35,698 bases of DNA from a virus, in the IMG/VR virus record IMGVR_UViG_3300032241_002495, positions 1 to 35,698 of that record; one strand, 5' to 3'. This document shows, piece after piece, positions 15,767 to 21,668 of this stretch. Below the pieces are notes generated by a model that did no database searches, was not told where the DNA came from, and saw only the letters and a list, made by a program, of their open reading frames with translations. The translations under genes were made by a program, and so were the position numbers. Each line of letters starts with the position of its first letter. Positions within the stretch are counted from its first letter, which is position 1.

Positions 15767-16660
15767 TTACTCTCTACTTTTAAATTCTTGTTCTTTAGCT
15801 GTTTGGCGAAGATTTAAATTCTGTGACATGATTTTACGAATTGAATGCTCAACTGCTTCATTGCGCATTTCTGCAGAAGCTGGAGTTACATTTTTATTCT
15901 TAAGAGCTGACTTCTTAACCAACTTCTTTACTAAAGCCTTATCTTCAGCTTCATCTGGATGCTTATTCTTTGGCATATCTGTACAAGATGCATCATAATT
16001 TTCCATATGTTTCTTGCTACGAAGCTTTTTAAAATCTTCTGCATCGATCTTATTTGGATTTCCACCCATCTTTGCAATCTTCTTTTGCTTCTTTGAAAGC
16101 TTCTTTGCTTTCTTTGATTCTACTTCTTCACCATATACTTCGGCGCCGGTTCCACGACCACCAATCTTCTTTTGCTTCTTTGAAAGCTTCTTTGCTTTCT
16201 TTGATTCTACTTCTTCACCATATACTTCGGCGCCGGTTCCACGACCACCAATCTTCTTATCCTTAATATCCTTAGCAAGAGAATTCTTATGAAGTGGATC
16301 AACCTGCTTAGCTACTACTTTAGATGTAGATTCTGATCCCTGTTCAACTTCAACTGCTTCTGCGTGGTGCTTATTACGGAGCTTCTTAAGAATTGCACCG
16401 GCAACTCTACCACCAGCTTCCTTAGAACCATAGGCCTTAGCGGCCTTACTAGCAATCTTCTTAAAATTCTTACCTGGCTTGCCAATATCCATTCCCTTAT
16501 GGGCTTTTTTAGCAGAATATGTCAATTCAAGTAGTGGAAGGCTTTGTTCAATTCCATGTTCAAAGATAACGTCTGCAGAAATAATAGCGCCTTCAGCATT
16601 TAGTTGTTCTGTTGAATTGACTATACGGCCTTTGCCAAACTCTGTGTGATAAACTTTCAT
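15767..16660 (-). CDS. Lys-rich late protein with Tudor/SH3-like N-terminus and an exact internal repeat
   Basis: A 297-residue protein. The first 50 residues (MKVYHTEFGKGRIV, then ADVIFEHGIEQSLPLLEL) resemble the small Tudor/SH3-like barrel found at the end of UvrD/PcrA helicases. The remaining 240 residues are extremely Lys-rich and probably disordered. Inside them a 29-residue unit (IGGRGTGAEVYGEEVESKKA and then KKLSKKQKK) occurs twice in a row with no base change. The start at 16660 has a TAGGAG ribosome site. A DNA-binding packaged protein is plausible given the charge and late context; function is otherwise unknown. Confidence 0.7.
   Translation of the reverse strand: MKVYHTEFGKGRIVNSTEQLNAEGAIISADVIFEHGIEQSLPLLELTYSAKKAHKGMDIGKPGKNFKKIASKAAKAYGSKEAGGRVAGAILKKLRNKHHAEAVEVEQGSESTSKVVAKQVDPLHKNSLAKDIKDKKIGGRGTGAEVYGEEVESKKAKKLSKKQKKIGGRGTGAEVYGEEVESKKAKKLSKKQKKIAKMGGNPNKIDAEDFKKLRSKKHMENYDASCTDMPKNKHPDEAEDKALVKKLVKKSALKNKNVTPASAEMRNEAVEHSIRKIMSQNLNLRQTAKEQEFKSRE
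16075..16258 (-). repeat. Exact 87-bp tandem duplication inside a coding gene
   Basis: The unit 16075-16161 is followed directly by an identical copy at 16162-16248 and 10 bases of a third. The period is a multiple of three, so the frame is kept and the protein gains 29 residues. Zero differences between copies point to a recent duplication or ongoing slippage/recombination. Confidence 0.95.
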
Positions 16661-16687
16661 ATTGATCTCCTAAAAGTAGTGTTTTTA

Positions 16688-16864
16688 TTATTTATTAAAT
16701 TTTTTTTTCTTCTTGCTAATGGTCACTTTTGTATCACTTAGATCTTTATATGGATATTGATCTGGAGCCGGATCGCCAGAAGGATAGTTTGGTGAACCAT
16801 TTAGATTGACTGGTTCGCCAAATAATTCATTCATTTGATTTACAAATTCTCTAAATGTAGTCAT
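16688..16864 (-). CDS. Small protein with capsid-targeting-like N-terminus (58 aa)
   Basis: Starts at ATG 16864, overlapping the stop of the upstream gene (TAATG). The N-terminus MTTFREFVNQMNE resembles the T4 capsid targeting sequence (aromatic at 4, E-F at 6-7). A Pro/Asp-rich middle (GSPNYPSGDPAPDQYPY) is followed by a strongly basic end (KKKKKFNK). No family recognised. Probably packaged or scaffold-associated, by analogy only. Confidence 0.6.
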   Translation of the reverse strand: MTTFREFVNQMNELFGEPVNLNGSPNYPSGDPAPDQYPYKDLSDTKVTISKKKKKFNK

Positions 16865-17190
16865 TAGTAAAATCTTTTTCTTGTCAATTTTGCTTTAGTT
16901 TCTTTATATTCAGAATGAGGCATAACTTTAAATCCATATTTGCCTTGAGGATCAATTGTGCTTACTTTTTTCTGAGCACCTTCTCTATTCTTATGCATAG
17001 TAATTACAGTATGATTCTTATTAACTACAACGTGTTTTTCGTCTTCTTCAGTAACTTTTAACTTTTTAGTTTTTACTGGAGTAGATACTACAGGTGTTGA
17101 AAGTTGTGCTGATAGATTTACTGAAGGTTTATCACTTCCTCCATAGACATCTCCATCCATTCCTTCTCTAAAAGCTTTAAATAGCTTCAT
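16864..17190 (-). other. In-frame internal start: probable second product of the nucleotidyltransferase gene (108 aa)
   Basis: Within the nucleotidyltransferase gene, ATG 17190 is preceded at exactly seven bases by AGGAG (17198-17202, in AAAAGGAGAAAATCT), as good a ribosome site as any in the window. The product would begin MKLFKAFREGMDGDVYGG, again like the capsid-targeting-type N-termini. The region therefore looks like a former separate gene now fused to the enzyme, or a gene with two nested products. Confidence 0.6.
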
Positions 17191-18204
17191 AGATTTTCTC
17201 CTTTTAAGCTGATCTTTTGTATCTTCATCATCTGTATTTTTAAGATCTCTATCTTTTCCTATGTTTACAATAGAATATCCTGTATCTCTCTTGAATAAAG
17301 ATGGAATAACTGATTCATATGGATTTTGCTGCATATCAGCTGGAAGTTCAGATCTATGGTGCTGCAATTTTATTGTCTGTGGCTTTGGCTTTCTAGTAGA
17401 AATTTGTTGACCTAAACGATCTTCATGCTCAGAGCTATCAAGTGTTTTTTCTTTTTTCTTTTGAATATTAGAAATTCTATCAGATACTTCTACTTGTTCT
17501 TTTAAACCCATATGGCCACGAACTGAATTATATAAAGCTTGAGCGTGTTGAGGCTGTGGAACACCTTTAGAGAATTCTTTAAAATTACCGGCCATAGCGT
17601 GTGAACGAAGCTTTGATGCTGACATTCCTTCTACACCTTGTGCATCTGGATCACGATGGCCAGCCGATACTACACTGAGATGTGGAATATAAAAATGCTT
17701 CTTTGGATCATAATCTGGAGAAGATGGATGCTTATTGTATTTAGATAGAAGATTATGCAATTCATCTACTCTATCTGAACCAACGACAAGAGTCCCGTGA
17801 GTTACTCCACGAGATTGAAGATATTTAGCTGCATCTAGAACATTCTTTACTGTGTCGCTAGAATGAATATTTGTTTTTGGATAAAGCTTCTTCATAAATC
17901 CTACCTTTTCTTGATAAGGTAATGGATTCTTCAATTTATCTTGCGAATGAGAAGCAAAGATATGATGCTCAGCATTTTGTGTCTCTGCACGGTTTTTTAC
18001 TGCATCAATAAGCTTTTGATGGCCAGTTGTTGGCGGATTAAAGCGGCCAAATGTAAACACGGCATGCTTTTCAGTCTCTTCTTTTACTGATTTTCTATTT
18101 TGGCCATATACAATAATTTCATCTGCTGGCTCACCAGTTATAGTTAGACCATTCTTTTTAGAAAATTCTATTCTATTACTGATTCTATCTAATAAACTGG
18201 CCAT
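16864..18204 (-). CDS. HxGH-type nucleotidyltransferase (NMNAT/cytidylyltransferase fold) with long C-terminal extension
   Basis: A 446-residue protein. Residues 47-215 form a Rossmann-type nucleotidyltransferase: VFTFGRFNPPTTGHQKLI (49-66) carries the nucleotide-binding motif with H62, TLVVGSDRV (138-146) follows, and GMSASKLR (193-200) matches the second motif (ISSTxxR type). NMN adenylyltransferases such as NadM/NadR have this GRFxPxTxGH pattern, so NAD metabolism is possible; substrate is not certain. Residues 225-446 are charged and likely disordered. An internal ATG (codon 339) has its own perfect ribosome site, see separate entry. Upstream is an exact late promoter and an AAAGGA ribosome site. 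The next upstream gene is ligase-like. Confidence 0.8.
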   Translation of the reverse strand: MASLLDRISNRIEFSKKNGLTITGEPADEIIVYGQNRKSVKEETEKHAVFTFGRFNPPTTGHQKLIDAVKNRAETQNAEHHIFASHSQDKLKNPLPYQEKVGFMKKLYPKTNIHSSDTVKNVLDAAKYLQSRGVTHGTLVVGSDRVDELHNLLSKYNKHPSSPDYDPKKHFYIPHLSVVSAGHRDPDAQGVEGMSASKLRSHAMAGNFKEFSKGVPQPQHAQALYNSVRGHMGLKEQVEVSDRISNIQKKKEKTLDSSEHEDRLGQQISTRKPKPQTIKLQHHRSELPADMQQNPYESVIPSLFKRDTGYSIVNIGKDRDLKNTDDEDTKDQLKRRKSMKLFKAFREGMDGDVYGGSDKPSVNLSAQLSTPVVSTPVKTKKLKVTEEDEKHVVVNKNHTVITMHKNREGAQKKVSTIDPQGKYGFKVMPHSEYKETKAKLTRKRFY

Positions 18205-18225
18205 AGTAATCCTTTAATTTTTAGT

Positions 18226-18233
18226 TATTTATA
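18226..18233 (-). promoter_or_regulatory. T4-type late promoter (TATAAATA)
   Basis: Exact octamer on the minus strand, 21 bases before the nucleotidyltransferase start; it overlaps the stop codon of the ligase-like gene. Confidence 0.75.
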
Positions 18234-19689
18234 ATCTAGTATTTTGGATTTTTTGCTTGGCAGTACGTCCTCTACTATTATCAATTCCTTTAGTGGAAGT
18301 AGATAATCCAGTTTTATCGCTACCAAGTTTAGATAATGGCGAATCTGCATTTGATACATGATGCATATCATTGTGGTCATCAATATCACCTTTTAATTGA
18401 TCATCTCTTGTATCAGCATTAGCTTGATTTGAATTAATATACTGTGTTACATCATCATCTGATAGATCGTTTATTTGAATATTTCCACCACCGATTAGAG
18501 TGTGTTCTGCAACAGGTGTTTTTGCAGCAAAGTTTGCCTTAGAGAATTCTGCACGATCTACAAATTTGGTTGGTCTATTACCACGAACTACTACAAATCC
18601 TTCTGGCTTAGTCTTCTTTCCATTAATGGTATGGCCAAATTCAGAATGACTAGATAGAGCATTTGTTAGCACATCTTTAGCCTTTTGTAGATGACTATGA
18701 ATTTGGAATAATCTATCAAAATGCTTTTCATTTCTTACTACATCTGTAATTCTAGAATTATGAATAGTTCTTTTTCTGTCTTGTGCAGCCGGAGTTTTTA
18801 CACTTCCAACATCTTTATCGCGCTGGCCTTCTAGATAAGAAACAAAATCTTTATGATTTGGAACTGTACCATTTCTTACAGTCTGATTAATATACTGTTT
18901 AATGTGTGCTGTATGAGGAGCAGTAGCATTATATGTTTCTGTATTTGCTCCACCAGCAGCTTTAGATGCAGCATTAATGTGTTGATTAAATTCTGCTTGT
19001 TGCTGTGGAGTATATTTTACTTTATTTACATCATGATCAGTAGAAATCATATGCACATCTGGATGCTTAGTAAATTCATTTAGCTTTGGAGCATATTGTG
19101 CTTTCATAGATTCTAGAGTTGGTCCATGATAAGCAGTATGAACTGCAATACCAATCTTAGAATTTAAAGCTTGCTTTCCTGACTTAGTATCAGCTGGAGC
19201 AGAATATGTAATTGTGTTTGGCTTAAAACTAGCCTTACCGTTGTGGTACTGTACATCTCCGGAAGTATGCATAATATCTCCTTGATAAATTCCATGTGAA
19301 GGAGTTACCTTTGGTAGATGCTCAAGCGCAGCTTTAAGTTTTGCTACTAGACCGGGAGCATGACCATGATTGCGTTCAATATCTTCTGGAGTATAATTAA
19401 TCTTTGGTTGGGCATTAAATGCTGACTTAGATGCCACAAAGAACTTACCATTATCAGGATTAGTTCCAAAAATAACAGAAGGTGAACCATCATATTTCAT
19501 GGTCACTTTTGTATCATTCTTATTTCCAAGAAGCTTATTATGAACATCCATTAAGTTATTATATGCATGGTGAAATCCTTCTGCACCAGCATTAACAACA
19601 TGATCTTCTGCATGTTCTAAGTGTGTAAGCTTTTCTTCGTTTGCTTCACGCGATTCATTAAGTTGAAGAAATGTGTTAAATTTAAACAT
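18229..19689 (-). CDS. Ligase-like nucleotidyltransferase protein (KxDG motif), conserved in T4-like phages
   Basis: A 486-residue protein. Motifs typical of ATP-dependent DNA/RNA ligases and capping enzymes appear in order: KYDG at 65-68 (MKYDGSPSVIFG, motif I with candidate AMP-accepting K65), GKFFVASKSAF (81-91), YQGDIMH (135-141, like motif III), PEGFVVVRG (362-370, like motif IV), and TKFVDRAEF (374-382, like motif V with K375). The spacing between III and IV is longer than usual because of an inserted helical region (about 200-350). The N-terminus MFKFNTFLQLNESRE resembles other capsid-targeting-like starts here. The family is known in T4-like phages as uncharacterised. Ligase, capping or another nucleotidyl transfer activity is inference. 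Ribosome site CGGAG at 19700. Confidence 0.7.
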   Translation of the reverse strand: MFKFNTFLQLNESREANEEKLTHLEHAEDHVVNAGAEGFHHAYNNLMDVHNKLLGNKNDTKVTMKYDGSPSVIFGTNPDNGKFFVASKSAFNAQPKINYTPEDIERNHGHAPGLVAKLKAALEHLPKVTPSHGIYQGDIMHTSGDVQYHNGKASFKPNTITYSAPADTKSGKQALNSKIGIAVHTAYHGPTLESMKAQYAPKLNEFTKHPDVHMISTDHDVNKVKYTPQQQAEFNQHINAASKAAGGANTETYNATAPHTAHIKQYINQTVRNGTVPNHKDFVSYLEGQRDKDVGSVKTPAAQDRKRTIHNSRITDVVRNEKHFDRLFQIHSHLQKAKDVLTNALSSHSEFGHTINGKKTKPEGFVVVRGNRPTKFVDRAEFSKANFAAKTPVAEHTLIGGGNIQINDLSDDDVTQYINSNQANADTRDDQLKGDIDDHNDMHHVSNADSPLSKLGSDKTGLSTSTKGIDNSRGRTAKQKIQNTRL

Positions 19690-19726
19690 TAATTGGCTCC
19701 GAAGTAATAATCATATTTATTATAAT

Positions 19727-20644
19727 TCACCATGGCTCACCAGAAAGCTTTATTGTAGAAGCTAATTTCTGAGACTCAAATTTAAATCTGATTTTCATAA
19801 TTTTTTTAGTACCAGCCATAACTCCAATAGATTCATTTCCAACTTTTTCTAATATTATTTTATATTTACTAAGAGCAGATAACTTTTCATTTGCAAGTGG
19901 ATCCATAATCATAGCAGAATAAGGAGGTTTATTACCCATTCCAGTTACTTTGATATATGGAGGAAGAGATATATCAGCATCCATCCAGTCAGTAATCAAA
20001 TACTTTACAAGATCAGATTGACTCATTTTTTGCAATCTAGGCAAAAGCTTATCTCTCATATTAGAAAGAAGTTTAGAACCTAGTTCTGTAGTTTTAGCAT
20101 TAATTATAGGATTAGCTCTAATCTGTTTCTTGCGCGTAGAAGCATTTGGAGATAATTCAAACTTTTTTACTATTTCATCAACCGCCTTTTTATGTTCATC
20201 AGACAAATTAATTTTTAAACTAGCTTCTAAAGTTCCTAAACCAGGGTTTTTAAATCCAATGTCGGTTTTTCTTTTTGTTGCTTTAGCTGAAGCACCTAAA
20301 AAGCCGCCATTTGGACCTGAAGAAAATTTAACTAATATATCTGTAGGATTTTTAGATTGGTCTACTTTATAACCAACAGCAGAAGACATTGATCCAGGTC
20401 TAGCAGTCCACCAAACATTTTTTACATTTGAAGAGTAACCATTTTTTGAAGCCCACTTTATAAATTCTTGAGCCATAATTTTTGCTTTTGCAACAGCATC
20501 TTCAACTTCAGTTGGTAAAGCCTGTTTAACTCGCATTTCATATTGCGATTTGGCTTCATTCCCTAATTTTGACCATGAATTTCCTGCTAAGAAATATCCT
20601 AGCATAATTTCATTAATATCGGATAAAACCGTATTTTGAGTCAT
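19727..20644 (-). CDS. Conserved phage protein of unknown function, possible nuclease fold
   Basis: A 305-residue basic protein with a conserved look: IMLGYFLAGNSWSKLGNEAK at the start, KNVWWTARPGSMSSAVG (76-91), NPTDILVKF then GGFLGASAKATK (99-124), DIGFKNPGLGT, and the C-terminal KVTGMGNKPPYSA and GNESIGVM. I recall similar proteins in T4-like marine phages without function. The D102...SAK (119-121) arrangement next to beta strands is faintly like PD-(D/E)xK nucleases with a changed acidic residue; this is speculative. The gene has its own late promoter and a ribosome site that can pair with an upstream CTCCT. Confidence 0.65.
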   Translation of the reverse strand: MTQNTVLSDINEIMLGYFLAGNSWSKLGNEAKSQYEMRVKQALPTEVEDAVAKAKIMAQEFIKWASKNGYSSNVKNVWWTARPGSMSSAVGYKVDQSKNPTDILVKFSSGPNGGFLGASAKATKRKTDIGFKNPGLGTLEASLKINLSDEHKKAVDEIVKKFELSPNASTRKKQIRANPIINAKTTELGSKLLSNMRDKLLPRLQKMSQSDLVKYLITDWMDADISLPPYIKVTGMGNKPPYSAMIMDPLANEKLSALSKYKIILEKVGNESIGVMAGTKKIMKIRFKFESQKLASTIKLSGEPW

Positions 20645-20653
20645 TGAATATCT

Positions 20654-20668
20654 CTCCTCATTTAGGAG
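20654..20668 (-). promoter_or_regulatory. Hairpin that can cover the ribosome site of the 20644 gene
   Basis: On the minus strand CTCCT (20668-20664) can pair with the ribosome site AGGAG (20658-20654) across a 5-base loop. The late promoter ends directly before CTCCT, so a transcript starting about seven bases downstream lacks the covering arm. The stem is only 5 bp. Confidence 0.5.
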
Positions 20669-20676
20669 TATTTATA
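20669..20676 (-). promoter_or_regulatory. T4-type late promoter (TATAAATA)
   Basis: Exact octamer on the minus strand, 24 bases before the start of the 19727-20644 gene, placed between an upstream terminator and a ribosome-site hairpin. Confidence 0.8.
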
Positions 20677-20682
20677 AAGCAA

Positions 20683-20708
20683 ATAAGGCCGGATAACTCT
20701 GGCCTTAT
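20683..20708 (-). terminator. Terminator after the 20735-21082 gene
   Basis: An 8-bp stem (ATAAGGCC and GGCCTTAT) with a 10-base loop, followed on the minus strand by a T-rich stretch that runs into the late promoter at 20676. It would stop read-through from the 115-residue gene. Confidence 0.7.
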
Positions 20709-20734
20709 GCTATAGAATATTTAAATTATCAATA

Positions 20735-21082
20735 TTAGATGCTATATGAAGTATCACCGATTTCATGATCTGGATCATATACTCTTTTAATCCATTTATC
20801 AACATGTGCACGGCCTTTAGGATGCCCTATATGAAGCACTGCCGCGCCTCCACCAGGGCCGTGATATGTAGCTACTTTAGCATGAAAACCCTGTTTCTTT
20901 AGCTTTGAAACCATTGCATCGGTGCCCTCTTCATGCGCTTTTCGAGTGACCGCTGCCCACCCATGAGGATGGACATCGATTTCGTGAGTATAAGTTTCTT
21001 TGGCTTCATTGAGGTGTCCGCGAGTTACTAATTGCTTGTTTTGCTCTGTCATAAACTTTGCGTACTTATCTACTGCTGTCAT
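20735..21082 (-). CDS. Hypothetical late protein (115 aa)
   Basis: A His- and Gly-rich protein beginning MTAVDKYAKFMTEQNKQ, with predicted beta-alpha-beta order: THEIDVHPHGWAAVTRKAHE, DAMVSKLKKQGFHAKVATYH and AVLHIGHPKGRAHVDKWI. The pattern 'strand - helix - strand with a C-terminal helix' suggests a small ferredoxin-like fold. No family recognised. AGGAG lies eight bases before the ATG and an exact late promoter 38 bases upstream; a terminator follows, so this is a single-gene transcription unit. Confidence 0.65.
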   Translation of the reverse strand: MTAVDKYAKFMTEQNKQLVTRGHLNEAKETYTHEIDVHPHGWAAVTRKAHEEGTDAMVSKLKKQGFHAKVATYHGPGGGAAVLHIGHPKGRAHVDKWIKRVYDPDHEIGDTSYSI

Positions 21083-21120
21083 AATTTTCTCCTATAATCC
21101 TTAATAGGTAAACCCAATAT

Positions 21121-21128
21121 TATTTATA
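21121..21128 (-). promoter_or_regulatory. T4-type late promoter (TATAAATA)
   Basis: Exact octamer on the minus strand in the gap between the 21140-21613 gene and the 20735-21082 gene. The 38-base leader contains CCTAT and ATAGG, a weak pair that could touch the ribosome site. Confidence 0.75.
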
Positions 21129-21139
21129 AATTTATAGAT

Positions 21140-21613
21140 CTACCACCATTCGGGATAATTGCCGTGCTTCCAGACAGCGATGTCTTGTTTTGCACCGATA
21201 TAATAGTTGCGATAGGCTTGAACTACGTCATCGCACTTGTATTCATCTGGCATACACTGTGGAATAGGAGTCTTGTGGCCAATGGGAATATAACGAGGTG
21301 GATTGCTAAGCTTCTGCAGCATCTTAGTCTCGGTAGCATGAATCTTACCGTACCGCTTTGTGTATTCCTTACATAGGCCATCCATGAGACACCAAGCCCA
21401 CATATAGTTATTATTAGATTCACGAACCCACTTGGCGCTGGGATGGTTTTTGTGAGTTACCTTGTATAGTCCATCCATAGCAAATTCACCGTCATGGATA
21501 TGATGTGCCGTGGATAGAAGCTGAGCCGTCTCGAGAATCATCTTAACGACGTGTTTGTCGCAGTGCATTTCTGCGGCACGATATGGATCCGAATGCAACG
21601 CAAATATATTCAT
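21140..21613 (-). CDS. Conserved phage protein of unknown function (CDKHVVKM family)
   Basis: A 157-residue protein with features shared by many phage proteins: MNIFALHSDPYRAAEMHCDK, HVVKMILETAQLLSTAHH, then GLYKVTHKNHPSAKWVRES, PQCMPDEYKCDDVVQAYRNY and a C-terminal PEWW. Many His, Cys, Asp and Trp residues are conserved-looking, suggesting an enzyme or metal site, but I know no assigned activity. GC content is slightly higher and codon use differs from its neighbours. It has its own extended -10 promoter and an AGGAGG-like (GGAGGT) ribosome site, so it may be an early gene inserted between late units. Confidence 0.75.
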   Translation of the reverse strand: MNIFALHSDPYRAAEMHCDKHVVKMILETAQLLSTAHHIHDGEFAMDGLYKVTHKNHPSAKWVRESNNNYMWAWCLMDGLCKEYTKRYGKIHATETKMLQKLSNPPRYIPIGHKTPIPQCMPDEYKCDDVVQAYRNYYIGAKQDIAVWKHGNYPEWW

Positions 21614-21640
21614 AGTACCTCCATAATCATTGATAATATC

Positions 21641-21668
21641 ATTATATCAACTCATGGATTATTGTACA
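21641..21668 (-). promoter_or_regulatory. Sigma70-like extended -10 promoter
   Basis: On the minus strand TGATATAAT gives a perfect -10 with the TG extension; TGTACA lies 16 bases upstream as a 4-of-6 match to the -35 box. It lies directly after the cyclase gene stop and before the 21613 start. Confidence 0.6.

Noticed and set aside
16014-16292. Long open plus-strand frames over the Lys-rich gene
   Set aside because: They arise from the skewed Lys codons and the 87-bp repeat on the other strand and have no ribosome site or domain.
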